The notes under the pieces: model-generated
Told to the model about the DNA's origin: nothing
Databases searched by the model: none
Seen by the model: the letters and a program-made list of their open reading frames with translations, nothing else
Source: Acanthosepion esculentum
Lineage: Eukaryota > Mollusca > Cephalopoda > Sepiida > Sepiidae
Assembly: GCA_964036315.1 (NCBI GenBank)
Contig: OZ038478.1
Span: forward strand, 148,087,183-148,151,182
DNA: 64,000 nucleotides
Direction of reading: 5' to 3'
Made by a program: the position numbers and the translations under genes
Shown: positions 47,699 to 58,836 of the stretch, piece after piece
How positions within the stretch are numbered: position 1 is the first letter of the stretch
Layout: each line of letters begins with the position of its first letter

Positions 47699-49566
47699 CT
47701 ACTCACATACGGGGCGGAAATCTGAGCTGGACAGGACCCCGACGGATTGCCCCAGGCTCCCTACACCCAACTCTGCCGTAATGCGTCCATCCAGGGCAAT
47801 ACAGCCGACGTACGTGGGGTATGTTAATTTGATAACCCTGTATAAGGAGGGATGAATCAAAACCGGGACCCTCCCCGCACAAAACTGGCGTAACTTCTTG
47901 ATTTCAGGATCATCTATCTCCAGCATTCTGATGTTGGGGAAGGCCTCCTTCGCTTCAAACAGATGCGACCAGACCTTCAGATAGCTCCCCGTATCCCTCA
48001 CACACGTAATTACCCCTGGGGCTTTGGGGAAATTGCGAGGGTCCTCTGTTGTTTTACCATCTACCTCATCTATTTTAAATAAAACCTTTAAAATGGGCCT
48101 TTTATGTTTTGAGAGGACCTTTTTATATTCCTCTTTGTCTACCTGACAAATAGTTTCAGGGCTCTCAAACATCTTTTTCTTTTTCTTTTCTCTTGAAGGA
48201 TGGGGAGGGGAAGAAGTGGATGCTTGGGGTGATGTATGCAGAGAATTTGGGCGGGAAATGGAGAGGGAGGAGGATAGAGCACGGGAAGGGGAAGTAGGGA
48301 GGCTCCTATCTCTATCAGTATTCAGCTTCCTTATTGGTGAAGCCGGGAGGGAGTGCCGCCTGCTTATGTCCGGGCTTCGCTCCGCCCTGCTGCGACCAGA
48401 GAGTCTTTGTTCATGCTCTTCCGAATCCTCTTCCCTACTGCTTTTTGCAGCACGAGGAGGAGGCATGTCGTCAACATCCATTGATTCTACGGCTTTCTCC
48501 TGCAGTTGCTTTTCCTGGTGTTGCTTCTGCTGTAGCTCCTTCTGCTGCTGTTGCTTTTGTTTCTGCTGCTCTTGTTGTTGTTGCTTGTGCTGCTGCTGAT
48601 CATGCTACTGCTGTTGTTTTTCTGCTGCTGCTGTTGTTGTTTCAACTGCTGCTTAGCCTGGACCTCCTTCGCCGTTTCCGGCGGAGTTTTCTCCTTCTGG
48701 GGTGGAGGCGGCGCACTTTGGGGCTTCCAACTTTTAGTAACTTCCTTCCACTCGCCTTCCGGTTTCGGGGTTTCCTTCTCTGGGGTGCTGGTTTTTGCTG
48801 CAGGTGCTGGAGGTGGTAGGGCTGGTGTCTTCTCTTTCTTAGGGCACGCCCCTGCCATGTGTCCCGGCTCCCCGCATGACCAACAAAACGGCCTTCCGCC
48901 CCCCACCACCACCAACATCCCTCCGCTGCGGCAGACCAAAACGCTTGGGACGCTCCGGAACCCCTCCCCGCCCAATGCTACCCGGACCCCGAAATCTCCC
49001 GTCTCGATTCCTGCCTTACTGCTGATGGCCTTCACTTCGTTTACTACTCCGAATTCGGCGAAGAAGGCACCGAGTCTGTCACCGGAAATGTCTATGGGCA
49101 CCCCATGAACCGTCACCTTTGTTCGACGGGTGCCCATATACTCGGTTTGTAGTCTTAAAGATTTTGTATTTAAGACACAGCCGGCTAATCTCTTTGCTTG
49201 TTCTTCTGTCTGTAGGAGGAGGTCCTATAGAGCATTTGTTCTCCTTGCTAAAGTTTTTGGACAAATGCTGAACGCCTTCAGGGCCTCCTCCATACCCTCC
49301 CTGCTCACTCCAACCAGCTTATGAGTCCTGACATCTTAGGTGAGCAAAGAAATGGTCCGAGGTTTCACCTCCTCGAATGCCTCGGTGATTGTCAGGAACT
49401 CATTGCCACTCAAAGTCTCCTGGAATCTAATTCTTTCATTTGCGTAAAATACGCCATCCTTTTTTGGCGGCCTATTTTGTGTCCAGACCGTTTTGTCAGG
49501 TGACACCGGTATTGTTACCGGTGTAGCTGGCGTGTCGCTGTTTTTGTCAACCATGATGGCGAACAA
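47699..49566 (-). pseudogene. LINE A ORF1: RRM-like, CCHC knuckle, polyQ linker, conserved C-terminal block
   Basis: It starts MFAIMVDKNSDTPATPVTIP at 49566. After a frameshift near 49330 and an in-frame TAG near 49228 it continues with YMGTRRTKVTVHGVPIDISG, an RRM-like beginning, and a CCHC knuckle CWSCGEPGHMAGAC. A proline/lysine-rich stretch leads to a CAG-rich tract (about 48490-48660) in which the frame changes; the next frame, open from before its first Met at 48481, continues to 47699. Its C-terminus has RQFCAGRVPVLIHPSLYR and DGRITAELGVGSLGQSVGVL, closely paralleled in LINE B. ORF1 proteins bind the element RNA; the role of the C-terminal block is unknown to me. Confidence 0.82.
48490..48660 (-). 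repeat. CAG/CAA-rich (polyglutamine) tract in LINE A ORF1
   Basis: Minus-strand CAG and CAA codons dominate. In one frame they give glutamine runs (KQQQQEQQKQKQQQQKELQQ), in the upstream frame S/N-rich sequence. Repeat-length change here explains the frame shift between the two halves of ORF1. Confidence 0.85.
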
Positions 49567-49951
49567 AGTTCACCACGGTCGACATATGATATAGTTTCTT
49601 TTCTCACACTTTCTTTTTTTGTTTTGTTTTAAACGCTAAACAATGACTAGAAATAAAAATAACTAGAAAAAAAAACGTGGACAACAAAAGATAACTCAAA
49701 CGGAAAATAAACAGAAAAATGCAAACAAAAACAGTGAGGGGGGAAAAATGCGAGAAGGAGAATAAACAAAAGAGAAAAGAATGTATAAATACAGCGAACC
49801 AGAAAATAAAAAGGGCAAAGTTTTAGAAAATAAAAATATCAAAAACGGAAAATAAAATATCAAAAACAGAAACTTAACAGGTCTTTGGTCAATACGGCTT
49901 TTTTCGCTTCAAGCTTGTCTTTCAAAACAAAAAATAACGCTAACCACAGAG
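49567..49951 (-). other. LINE A 5' UTR
   Basis: A-rich on the plus strand, without coding motifs. It abuts the 18-bp motif that also ends LINE B. Confidence 0.6.
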
Positions 49952-49969
49952 AATCTCTTGATTCGCCTT

Positions 49970-50719
49970 AATATTTAATGTACAAAGGTACAAATGTGGC
50001 ACAAGGCCAAAAGTGGGGGTTGGGAAAGGGAGGTCATCAATTGTCTTAACTTTAAACTTAGCTAGTCACGAGCACTGACCCAAACATACAATACAATATT
50101 CCTTCCACCAAAACGCCACATTCATACTTACCTTTCATGCTACATCCACCAAAATACCTCATTGTCTCAATGAAAATCCTAAATAACCCCATATGTACAA
50201 TATAGTCTGTGGGGGGCGGGAGTAAAAAATTTAAAAATAAAATAAGCCCCAATGAATAAATACAATATGACTAGAAATATGTACATGAAACTAAACAAAA
50301 TTATGTTAGTAATACCCCCCCCCCACAAATCCTAAATGTGACAGTAAAATCAATTAACTGGGCGAAATCGACACGGGACTTTGACAATATAAAATAAACA
50401 TTTATCCATCCCAATCACTCACACAAACACGCACTGATTCAGACTCAAACGTACGAAAAAGATCACACACTCGAAAGCGAAAGGCGTCCCGTATCCACCA
50501 GAGAACTGAAATCACTGAGCACCTAAAGAGGGGAGGGATGGGGAGTTAAACTAAAGGAAAAGAAAAGGGGGACAGAAAAGGGGGGGGCAATGAGCAAACA
50601 CACCCTAGCTAAGTTTACATAAATGCAATAAACTAAAAAGATTACACACAAAAACCTACTCTAGCCTACAGCATGGATGGGTTGCCCAAGTTCAACCCAG
50701 ATAAACAATATCCTGATGC
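49970..50719 (-). other. LINE B 3' UTR
   Basis: Contains CTTTTGGCCTTGTGCCACAT (about 49995-50014 complement), matching LINE A and the SINE bodies, plus short C and G runs. It ends at the 18-bp motif without an evident poly(A). Confidence 0.75.
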
Positions 50720-53700
50720 CTAACCGGCATCAAAATGCCACTCAAGGTCAGCCCCTCTCACTCGACACAAACGCGCAAGACTCACCCATCTTTCGCCAAA
50801 TTCAGATGATGTGAGCCGCCGCCTTTCCGTCCTAATCTTGACTTTAAGCTGATGCCTAAAGAACAAGATCAGTTCAGAAGAAGCAAACTTCTCGCCACCA
50901 TGGAATTCCTTCTGACGCGTCGTCCAAATCACGACTCTCATAACGCCTAGTAAGCAACAGAACACATAATGTTCAGCCTTCGACATCTGCGGCACCACAT
51001 TGCTACAAACAGAAACGGCATCCAGGACAAAGGACTTTCTACGCAGCACGCGGACCATGAGGCCTTCAACAAACTTGCACAACGGCACTACCACCGTGCA
51101 CTGAAAGAAGGCGTGACCAATGGTCTCGACTTCCCCAACACAGAGGCGGCAGTTTGGAGAATTCTCCAAGCCCGCTGAACAAAGTCTTTTGCCGACCCAG
51201 AGGGCTCTACGAATCACCCGCCAGGTGAGTGATGCCTCATCGTTAGTGAGGCATTTCAACCCAGGCACCCAAGGCCATATTGAGCGGGCCTGCTGCTTCG
51301 TAAGACCGAGCTCGCTAATCAAACCATCTTGAACGGACCCCCGAACTAGCACTTGATACAATGCCCTACGAGACAACGCCTGGACGTTGGAGAGGCCTTC
51401 CGACGCCCGTAAGAGGCATTTCAGAGCGCGACGACATTCGTGATAGAAGGAGCTTTCGGCTCGGGGTCTACGGCGAGCCTCCCCCTCGCACGAGTGCACA
51501 CTTCTCAGGGACGGGAAATTTTTCCGGGCGTCTTCCTTCCAGAAGGCTCCCACCTCATCCGATTCGCGACACAATCGGTCTAGGAAAGCAATGCGAAGCA
51601 TATGTTGACGAATCTCAATGCTTGGCATACCCAGGCCGCCCTCAGCGGTATGAAGGCAACAGATCTCCCGAGATACCATAGCGGCCTTGCCTCTCCACAA
51701 GAAAGAGAACAAGAGCCTTACTAATAAAATTAGTGGGGTAAACGGAAGTGGAAGTACAGAGAGTCGGTACACGAGAATTGGATATATGTGTGAAACACAT
51801 ACTTCCGCCCTTCCCTTCAGGTAAAGCCTCCTCCGAGACCACAGATTAACCGCGATCTCGGCCTTCCCTCGTACCTCCGACCAATTCATTTCCAACTGGA
51901 GATCCGGACCGAACCAGACGCCGAGTATCTTGATCGGCCCATCCGTCCAGAGGAAAGGTCCGGGAAGAGAAACTCCCTTCCACGCACCCAACCGCAAGCC
52001 AACAGACTTATCGCGATTGATCTCACCATCTCATAACCACTGACCTCTTTGCTGACTTCGTCAATCTCGGCTCTGCTCGACACAAGAACCGAAACGTCGT
52101 CAGCATAGGCAGAATACTTTGCTGAGGTGGTAGCCCCAGGCAGAGATATTCCACGCAGGACCGGATTCGCTTTTAACTTGCGAAGGAAAGGTTCCAAGGT
52201 AAGAACGTAAAGCAAAGTCGAGAGCGGACAACCCTGACGAATAGAGCGAGACAATACGAAAGACTTCGATCTTACTCCATTCACTTCCACCAGCGCACCG
52301 GGGGTCGCATACAAGAGTCGGATCCAGGAGCGAAAGTCGTCTCCGAAACCGGCCGCTGAAAGTACAGCCTCCAGAAAACGATGGTCAACCCTATCGAAGG
52401 CCTTGGACTGATCTAAATTGATCAGCGCGGCTTCACCGTCGACTTGTTCTAAGATCAAGCGTACCATATGCAGGTTATCCTGAATAGTCCTGCCCTTCAC
52501 AGCACAAGTCTGCTCGGGGCCAATCAGACTAGACAGGACAAGCTGCAAACGGTTGGCTAAGATCTTCGCCAAAATCTTTAACTCGGTGTTTAACATGGTT
52601 AAAGGGCGAAAGTTCCCTAACCCATCCCCACCGTTCTTGTCCTTACGCAGCAACTTGATCACACCCCTGGTGAAGCGTTGAGATATAGACCCCTGCTTCA
52701 TCCAGTGGTTGAAAATCAGCTCCAGCAAAGGAACAAAAACGGGCGACAGCCTCAAGTACACTTCGTAGGGAAGACCATCGAGTCCCGGAGACTTATCCAG
52801 GCCAACCTGCTTCAGCGCTTCCCAGATCTCAGACTCTGTTATGGGACCCTCGCACCCAGCCGCTTCAGCTGTCTCGAGGCAGAGAAAGTCGGCTAAATAG
52901 GAGTCGAACCGAGCAGAGCTCAGACCGGGCTCCCTGGTGAAAAGATCCTGAAAGTAATCTCTAAAGACCTCCCATATGCCCGCGTTTGTAGTCACGGTCC
53001 GATTATCCGGTAATGTGACGCACGCGATATGTCGCCGAGACGCACTCCTACTCTCCTCTGCACGCAATTCAGCGGCCATATTCATCGCCTCAGAGGACAT
53101 TCTTTTTAACCTATCCCTAACTACCAGAGCTTGGTCCTTCTTGATAAGCAAGGAGGCCAACTCTGCCTTAGCTAAGGCTATATCCCCACTAACACGGGAT
53201 TTGACTGCCCGATCAACTTTTTCTTCTAAAGCAGTTTGCGCCGCTAATCTATCTCGATTGAGTCGACGACTAAAATCGGCAGCAAACGTTCTAATTTTTG
53301 ATTTTAATTTACCCCACCAGGCGTTCCCAAAAACCGCCCCCGACAATTCCCGTTGAATCATTAGTAGCAGCTGTTCCCGAAATCCCTGCTCACCGAATAG
53401 TGAACAGTTGAATTTCCAGTAACCAGCCAACCTAACCTTAGGCTTATCTAAGTTTACACGGACCCGGACAAGCCTATGATCCGAATAAACTATGTAATGG
53501 AAACTTGGACACCCTAAGAGCCCTACATCGACTCTCTTAACTAAGACCCGGTCGAGGTAGCTCGCAAGCGTCCCAGGAGCCGAGTTGCCACTATTAGTCC
53601 AAGTCCATGCTACCTCCCGAGGGTGCTCATTCCGGTACTTATCGACGAGATCAAACCCGCCGATAAAGTCCCGAAATGGTTTCACATCAGGATTGTTAGT

Positions 53701-54158
53701 ACCCCGTTTTTCCCTATACGATCTATATCGGGGTCAAGGACGGCATTCCAATCGCTAAAACTAACCGACGAGATGTCGTCAAAACCGGCTCGATCTGCCG
53801 AAACAGACCAGGTCGCTCAGCATGGATATTGGGCGCATAAACGCCAATGAGACGTAAAGCCTTACCTTTTATGGTAACGTCCAGCACACAAAGCCTGCCC
53901 GCCGGATCTGCGAAGACAAGAGTACATACAGCATCTAAAGACCTGCTCACTAGCCAAGAGACACCCATCGAACGACCATCAAAACATGCTGAGAGAGAAC
54001 CCCTTAGACAGCACGTCCTCACGATCATGAGAAGAAAACCGGGTCTCCTGCACGCAAAAGATATTCACCCCGAGGCGCTGAAGGTCACGAGAGAGCCTCA
54101 CCCTGCGAGACTCGGACCTCAGGCCCCGGACATTTAAACTAGCTAACCAGAGAGCCAT
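50720..54158 (-). pseudogene. LINE B ORF2: APE endonuclease, reverse transcriptase, zinc-finger tail
   Basis: ATG at 54158 (13 bases after the ORF1 stop) begins MALWLASLNVRGLRSESRR with VQETRF (catalytic E). After a break near 53990 it continues in another frame and then as a long open frame 53685-51886: WTWTNSGN, SYLDRVLV, VYSDHRLV (catalytic H), GLDKSPGLDGLPYEVYLR, FRPLTMLNTELKILAKIL, LDQSKAFDRVD (motif A), SIRQGCPLSTLLY (motif B), SAYADDVSVLVSS (motif C). A frameshift near 52010 passes to 51997-50720, which holds LRLGAWKG and the C-terminal zinc finger CRLCVGEVETIGHAFFQC. Catalytic residues are present where readable. Inactive through frameshifts, some of which may be sequencing errors. 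Confidence 0.92.
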
Positions 54159-54170
54159 ATTGAATACTGA

Positions 54171-56361
54171 TTAGGGTTGTATATCTGCTTTGAACATGGC
54201 TGGGGTAAGGATACCGACAGCCTCTCCCATAGACCCATGGCCCATCTCATTCTTGATGGAACCGTCTTCGGAGATTCCGCCGATATCCCACGGGAACGTT
54301 AACTTTAGTGCTCTATAGAGTGAGTGGTGAACGAAAACCGGGACCCTCCCTGCACAAAATTGTTTCATATGTCGAAGTTTATCGTTCTGGACGATGGCTA
54401 TAGGAGGGGTCATGTTGAACGCAGACATAGCCTCGTCCAACATGGCCCAAATTTGTTTGGCACCAGTATCTGCACGTATTACAGTTAATACCCTTTGGGC
54501 ATTAGGAAAGTTATTTGGGTTGTCTATATCTTTATCCGCGAATTGTTTGATTGATAGAAGATATTTGAGGTTGGTAATTCTGTTCCCATAGTCTCTAGCT
54601 TTTTCTGCTTGCAGAGGGGAGATTTTGCAAATATCAATTCCGGGATTATATATGTGTTTAGTTTTTTTTTCCCTGTCAGCAGTATCATGAGTAGGGCTTC
54701 TGGGCCTTTTGCTAACGGGAGGGGGCATTTGGGAAGATTTAATGGGAGAGGGACTGGGAGTGTTACGTGGTGTGCTTGATTGTCTAAAAGGGCTGGGGTC
54801 TCTACTGAGAGGGATTTGGGATTGGGCATAAGAAGTGGAAGGAGTGGCAGGAGAAGGCTTCACTCTAGGGGTTGACGGACGTGAAGAAGGAGGAGGCGGG
54901 TTGGAGGATGTGGAGGGAGTGGCCTTTATTTTAGTGGGAGATTTGACTTGTGAGGGTTTAGGAGACTGTGAAGTGGAGGATTTCTTTGATGGAGATGATT
55001 TTCCTTTTTTTTGATCATCGAGCTGTTTCTTTAGAGCCTTAATCTTTTCTGTTTTTTTCGTACTCTGGATCGTACTTTTTCCTTTGCTCATCGATGTCCA
55101 GATTAGAGGTCGGGGCGTCGCCCTTGCTGTTGTTAGAGGGAGTGGGGCTGTTTGTGTCTTTAGTCCCCGAGGCTTCAGGGGACTGAGGACCCGCTGGCTG
55201 ACGCTTCCCCCTGACCCTGCCAACTACCTGCCATTCCCCTTCTTCCCCCTTCTTAGCCACAGAAGCGGAGGAAGAGGGCTCTTCGGGGGATGGGGGCTTT
55301 GATGGAGACCCAACCGGGGGATCAACCTCTCCGGTCCCGGCAGCTGGCATGCCCATTACAGGCGCGGCGAATTTTGGAGACTCGGTCAGAGGGGGAGTTT
55401 GGTCGTTTGTGACCTGAGTCCCAGAGGCCTTCTTCTCTGGGCAGGAAGAGGAGAGATGACCAGTCACTCCGCACTTCCAGCAGGCTGGTTTACGGCCGGT
55501 CACAATGACCGGCAGCTTCAGGTCACTGACGTCAATCCAGTTGGGGACGGAGCTGAAGGCCTTTCGATCGAGCATCATGTCAAAGCTCCATCCCCCAGTC
55601 AGGCTATCGCAGGAAGCGGCCAATATCTCACCGTATTGGGACAGGAAAGCCGCTAGGTGTTCCCCGATAACCTGAGGAGTGACCTCGTATACTGCAACAC
55701 TGGTCCTTCGCCGACCCTCGTACTCGGTACGGAGGATGAGATCCTTTGTGATCAACTCCCTCCGGGTGGCTCTTACACAGTCTTCCGCTGTGGGCAGCAG
55801 TATGTCCCACATGAAAAAACCCTTACCCTTGACAATTCGTAGGGGTTTGAACCCCAGGGACTCCAGTGCTTTAAACACTGTGTCTTTAGTCGAACGACAA
55901 ATTTTGCGCGAACGCTTGTCGACGACAAAGACTGACACTATTCTTTTTTCGATTTTCTTTAGTTCAATTGGATCCTCCAAGAGCCCGTCTTTCACCACGA
56001 GGTGAGCGTAACTCTTGGCACGATCCAAGAACTCCGCAATATCGATTATACATTTGGGTGGGGACTTCCAACAAGAGGGCGAATCCCCGACCTCGATATT
56101 AGCTTTTGCGTTGTCTTTATTCTCGGTCATTTTCAGGTTCTCTTCCGATAGCCTGGCTTTTGCGGCCTTTTTAAGGACCTCAACCATCTCTTCGTTAGTA
56201 GGGGTTCTTGGGAGGGCAGGATATTCCTCCGGATTATCTTTGTCGGGGGGATCTTTTTGGGGGTTAAATAGGTGCTTCCTTATAGACTTTCTGAAGGAAG
56301 CAAGGATTGTTTTCTTTTTTGTGATAAGAAAAGAAGGTGCTTTTTTTCCCTTCTTCTCCAT
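54171..56361 (-). pseudogene. LINE B ORF1: RRM-like, CCHC knuckle, low-complexity linker, conserved C-terminal block; one frameshift
   Basis: Open from MEKKGKKAPSFLITKKKTIL at 56361. It holds an N-terminal domain (DTVFKALESLGFKPLRIVKG ... WDILLPTAED), then LRTEYEGRRRTSVAVYEVTP (RRM-like, aligning with LINE A YMGTRRTKVTVHGVP), the knuckle CWKCGVTGHLSSSC and a P/S-rich region. At a run of seven A near 55065 the frame changes: the first frame stops at 55039, the next runs on to 54171 through a K-, then S/P-rich linker to KQFCAGRVPVFVHHSLYR and GHGSMGEAVGIL. Removing one A would join the two frames. Joined length would be about 730 residues. ORF2 starts 13 bases downstream. Confidence 0.88.
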
Positions 56362-57507
56362 GATGAAATAAAGGGGAGGGTCGGGAGTGGAGGAATAGGG
56401 GGAGGGATATTTAATAAATTTCGCCTAAAGGCGAAACAAAAAAGAACGAATAACGCCAAAAGGCGCAAAAAAATTAAAGGGGAAAATTAGACAAAAAAGT
56501 TCAAAGAAAAGATAGATAAGAAAAACTAATAAGATTAAACTCTAGCCGAAGGTAGTTAAAAATAAAATAAAAGATGGCCGACTCTAAGAAGCGAGACTAA
56601 CCAGTAAAAAAAATAAACAGCTAAATTAAACAATTACAAATTTAAAACAACAAAAATAACACGTAAAAACTTAGACAAATATCGCCTAAAGGCGAAATAA
56701 TTAAAAAAAACACAAGGAGGAAAATTAAATAATACAAAGAAAACGGTTCAAAACAAGGTAAACAAAGACAATAATAAACTTCGGCAAATAGCCGGAGCTA
56801 TTAACAAAAATTCAAAATGGCCGACACTAGTCGAAAACAATAAACAAAAGAAAATACGTAACTTTCGACGACAGCCAAAGCCAGAAACAAAAATTCAAAA
56901 TGGCCGACCCAAAGAAAAGCGAGTCGAACCGATAAACAAAAGAAAAATAAACAAATTAAATTATACAATACAACGATTACAAAACGAATTTAGTACAAAC
57001 AAATTATAAAACGAAAAACACGGAAAAACGTAAGGTTAGGAAAGAAACAAGAAATTAAAATTAATTAACGCAAAAATCAGAAATTAAAGGAAAATGAAAA
57101 TTTTAAGGAAGGCTAAAAAGAAAAAGCGTGGAAATGAAAAACAAAACTTAAAGGTTGGAAGGAAATTAAAACGAGAAACTAGTATAAAAGAAAAATCCTG
57201 CAAATTAAAAAAGGGGTAAAAATAAAAAACAAAGAAAAACAAAAGGAAAACAAAAATTGAAGGGGGAAAATTGGAAGAAAGAAAAAACTGAAATGAAAAG
57301 AAAAAATAACAGAAATTAAAAGAGGGGGGTAAATTAAAAAATGGAGAGAAGCAAAAATCCAAAGGACTTTTTTTTTTTTTTTCCAAAACAGTCAAAAGGA
57401 AATAATAAAAACAAACTTAACCAAATACAATTCAAAACAGAATTCGGGCAAACGAGCAGTCGGTCAGCAGTCTAAAAAATAGAGCACAAAATGACAAAAC
57501 GGACACA
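56362..57507 (-). other. LINE B 5' UTR
   Basis: A-rich (plus strand) sequence with recurring words such as TTTCGCCTTTAGGCGA-type small palindromes (about 56422-56433 and 56687-56700) and repeated AAAATGGCCGAC (minus GTCGGCCATTTT) near 56573, 56815 and 56898. It may contain the internal promoter. No coding motif. Confidence 0.55.
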
Positions 57508-57525
57508 AATCTCTGGATTCGCCTT

Positions 57526-57969
57526 CCATGTCTTCCCGGTACCAACCATATTTATATAGTCGGTACTCCAATATGCAAATTAGGTGGATCCTACCACAAC
57601 ACTTCCATTTAGTAATACCTTTTCTTCTATTTCCTATTTCAAATTTACGTTTGAAATTGTATTGCAATTGTTCTTCTCACACCAAGTTAATGTTAATTCT
57701 ATGTTTGTTTTTATTTTTTTTTGTATAATTTGAAATAGTTCAGATTTTGATTTTCAAAATTTTAATTAATTGAACAAAATAAAATACCTCTGATAATCTT
57801 CCTTTCTCTTGGAAATAATATTGTGATCTTTACTTTCATATTTATCATGTATGTTAGATCTGTTTTTAAATGTAGACACATTTGGACATGTCAGATTACC
57901 ATTGACAAAAAGGAGTTTAAAAGCTCATAGAGAGAAAAGAAGTTCAAAAGGGAGTTTTCAACTTGGAAT
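57526..57969. other. AT-rich DNA, nothing recognised
   Basis: A short spacer between the LINE pair and the mariner element. Confidence 0.4.
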
Positions 57970-57971
57970 TA

Positions 57972-58836
57972 CGAGGGTCATTCAATAAATAAGTTGAATT
58001 TTTCGGTATAAGGACTCCTAATACAGATAGGAGCTTACTCTGTTTTATTTTATTTGCTCTACTTCTTTTTCACATGGATTTAATTTCTTTTGCAGATTAA
58101 AAAAAACTTTGAGAGTTTTGGCGATTAACAAAGATGGCCGACCAAGAAGCATGCTCCAGGATTGAACAGCGGTCAGTTATCAAGTTTTTGGTTGCAAACC
58201 AGTTGAAATTCATACGAGAATGTCAACTGTGCATGGTGCACATGTTTCAGCCAAACAAATCTCTACAAGTGGGCTAAATTGTTTAAAGAAGGACGGAGCA
58301 GTGTTGATGATGAAGACAAGCCTGGGAGGCCTACAGAAGTGAGGTCTCCTGAGGTGATCTAATCAGTCAATGACTTAATTCAGTCTGACAGTGGATGACA
58401 TTGCAAGGACTTTGAGCTTATCTGTTGGGACAAACGCAGAGGTCATCAGTCAGAAGGAGTCATCTTGCATCATGACAACGCAAGGCCTCACACAGCAACC
58501 CACACGGTGCAGACCAACAACGAGCTGGGCTGGGAATTGCTCCCTCATCCCACTTACAGCTCAGACCTTGCCCCTTCAGACTTTCACCTGTTTGGTCCCT
58601 TAAAAGCGTTCACGAGAGGCTCGAAGTTTAAAAGTGACGATGAAGTCAAATGTGTTGTGAGCGACTGGCTGAGACACCAGTCCAAAGATTTTTACGCTGA
58701 GGGAATACGGAAGCTTGTGCACAGATGGGAAAAGTGTGTGACAGTGCTGGGAGACTACGTTGAAAAAAAGTAAGCTTCTATCTGTATTAGACGTCGGTAT
58801 ACCGAAAGATTCACCTTATTTATTGAATGGCCCTCG
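57972..58836 (+). mobile_element. Mariner transposon, internally deleted
   Basis: Terminal inverted repeats of about 67 bases begin CGAGGGTCATTCAATAAATA (left) and, complemented, CGAGGGCCATTCAATAAATA (right), and share TTTCGGTATA and TAATACAGATAG. TA flanks both ends (57970-57971 and 58837-58838). Length is 865 bp against about 1.3 kb for complete mariners. Confidence 0.92.
58137..58773 (+). pseudogene. Mariner transposase (DD34D), deleted and frameshifted
   Basis: It starts MADQEACSRIEQRSVIKFLV (58134 region). After a frameshift it reads NLYKWAKLFKEGRSSVDDED, PGRPTEVRSPEVI and MTVDDIARTLSLSVGT (second helix-turn-helix). The sequence then jumps near 58435 to VILHHDNARPHTATHTVQT (second catalytic Asp) and LLPHPTYSSDLAPSDFHLFG (third Asp, 34 residues further), ending in RWEKCVTVLGDYVEKK. 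About 130 residues containing the first catalytic Asp are missing at the jump. It cannot be catalytically active. Confidence 0.88.

Larger units (their letters stand above)
43643..49951 (-). mobile_element. Tx1-like LINE, element A (about 6.3 kb)
   Basis: A full-length-looking non-LTR retrotransposon on the minus strand: 5' UTR 49567-49951, ORF1 49566-47699, ORF2 47657-44318, 3' UTR 44317-43643. It lies between two near-identical 18-bp motifs (43625-43642 and 49952-49969, two mismatches), consistent with a target duplication. It is GC-richer than the flanks. Frameshifts, several at homopolymers, and a stop in ORF1 make this copy inactive. The clade call rests on the CCHC-type ORF1 and the pattern of the ORF2 motifs, judged by eye. 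Confidence 0.88.
49970..57507 (-). mobile_element. Tx1-like LINE, element B (about 7.5 kb)
   Basis: A second full-length-looking LINE, same strand and immediately upstream of LINE A: 5' UTR 56362-57507, ORF1 56361-54171, ORF2 54158-50720, 3' UTR 50719-49970. It is bounded by AATCTCTTGATTCGCCTT (49952-49969) and AATCTCTGGATTCGCCTT (57508-57525), one mismatch in 18. The proteins are homologous to those of LINE A but clearly diverged, so it is a different subfamily. It is the better-preserved copy: ORF1 has a single frame break, ORF2 about three. Confidence 0.9.

Noticed and set aside
48479..48489. Separate second gene starting at 48481 in LINE A (ORF1b)
   Set aside because: The frame is open upstream of that Met through the polyQ tract, and LINE B shows the same C-terminal block as a continuation of ORF1; a frameshift in the CAG tract explains it.
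55039..55223. Programmed -1 frameshift at an A-AAA-AAC heptamer in LINE B ORF1
   Set aside because: The heptamer is in the right phase, but the downstream frame is +1 (equivalently -2), and the -1 frame closes within a few codons. A one-base indel in the A run is simpler.
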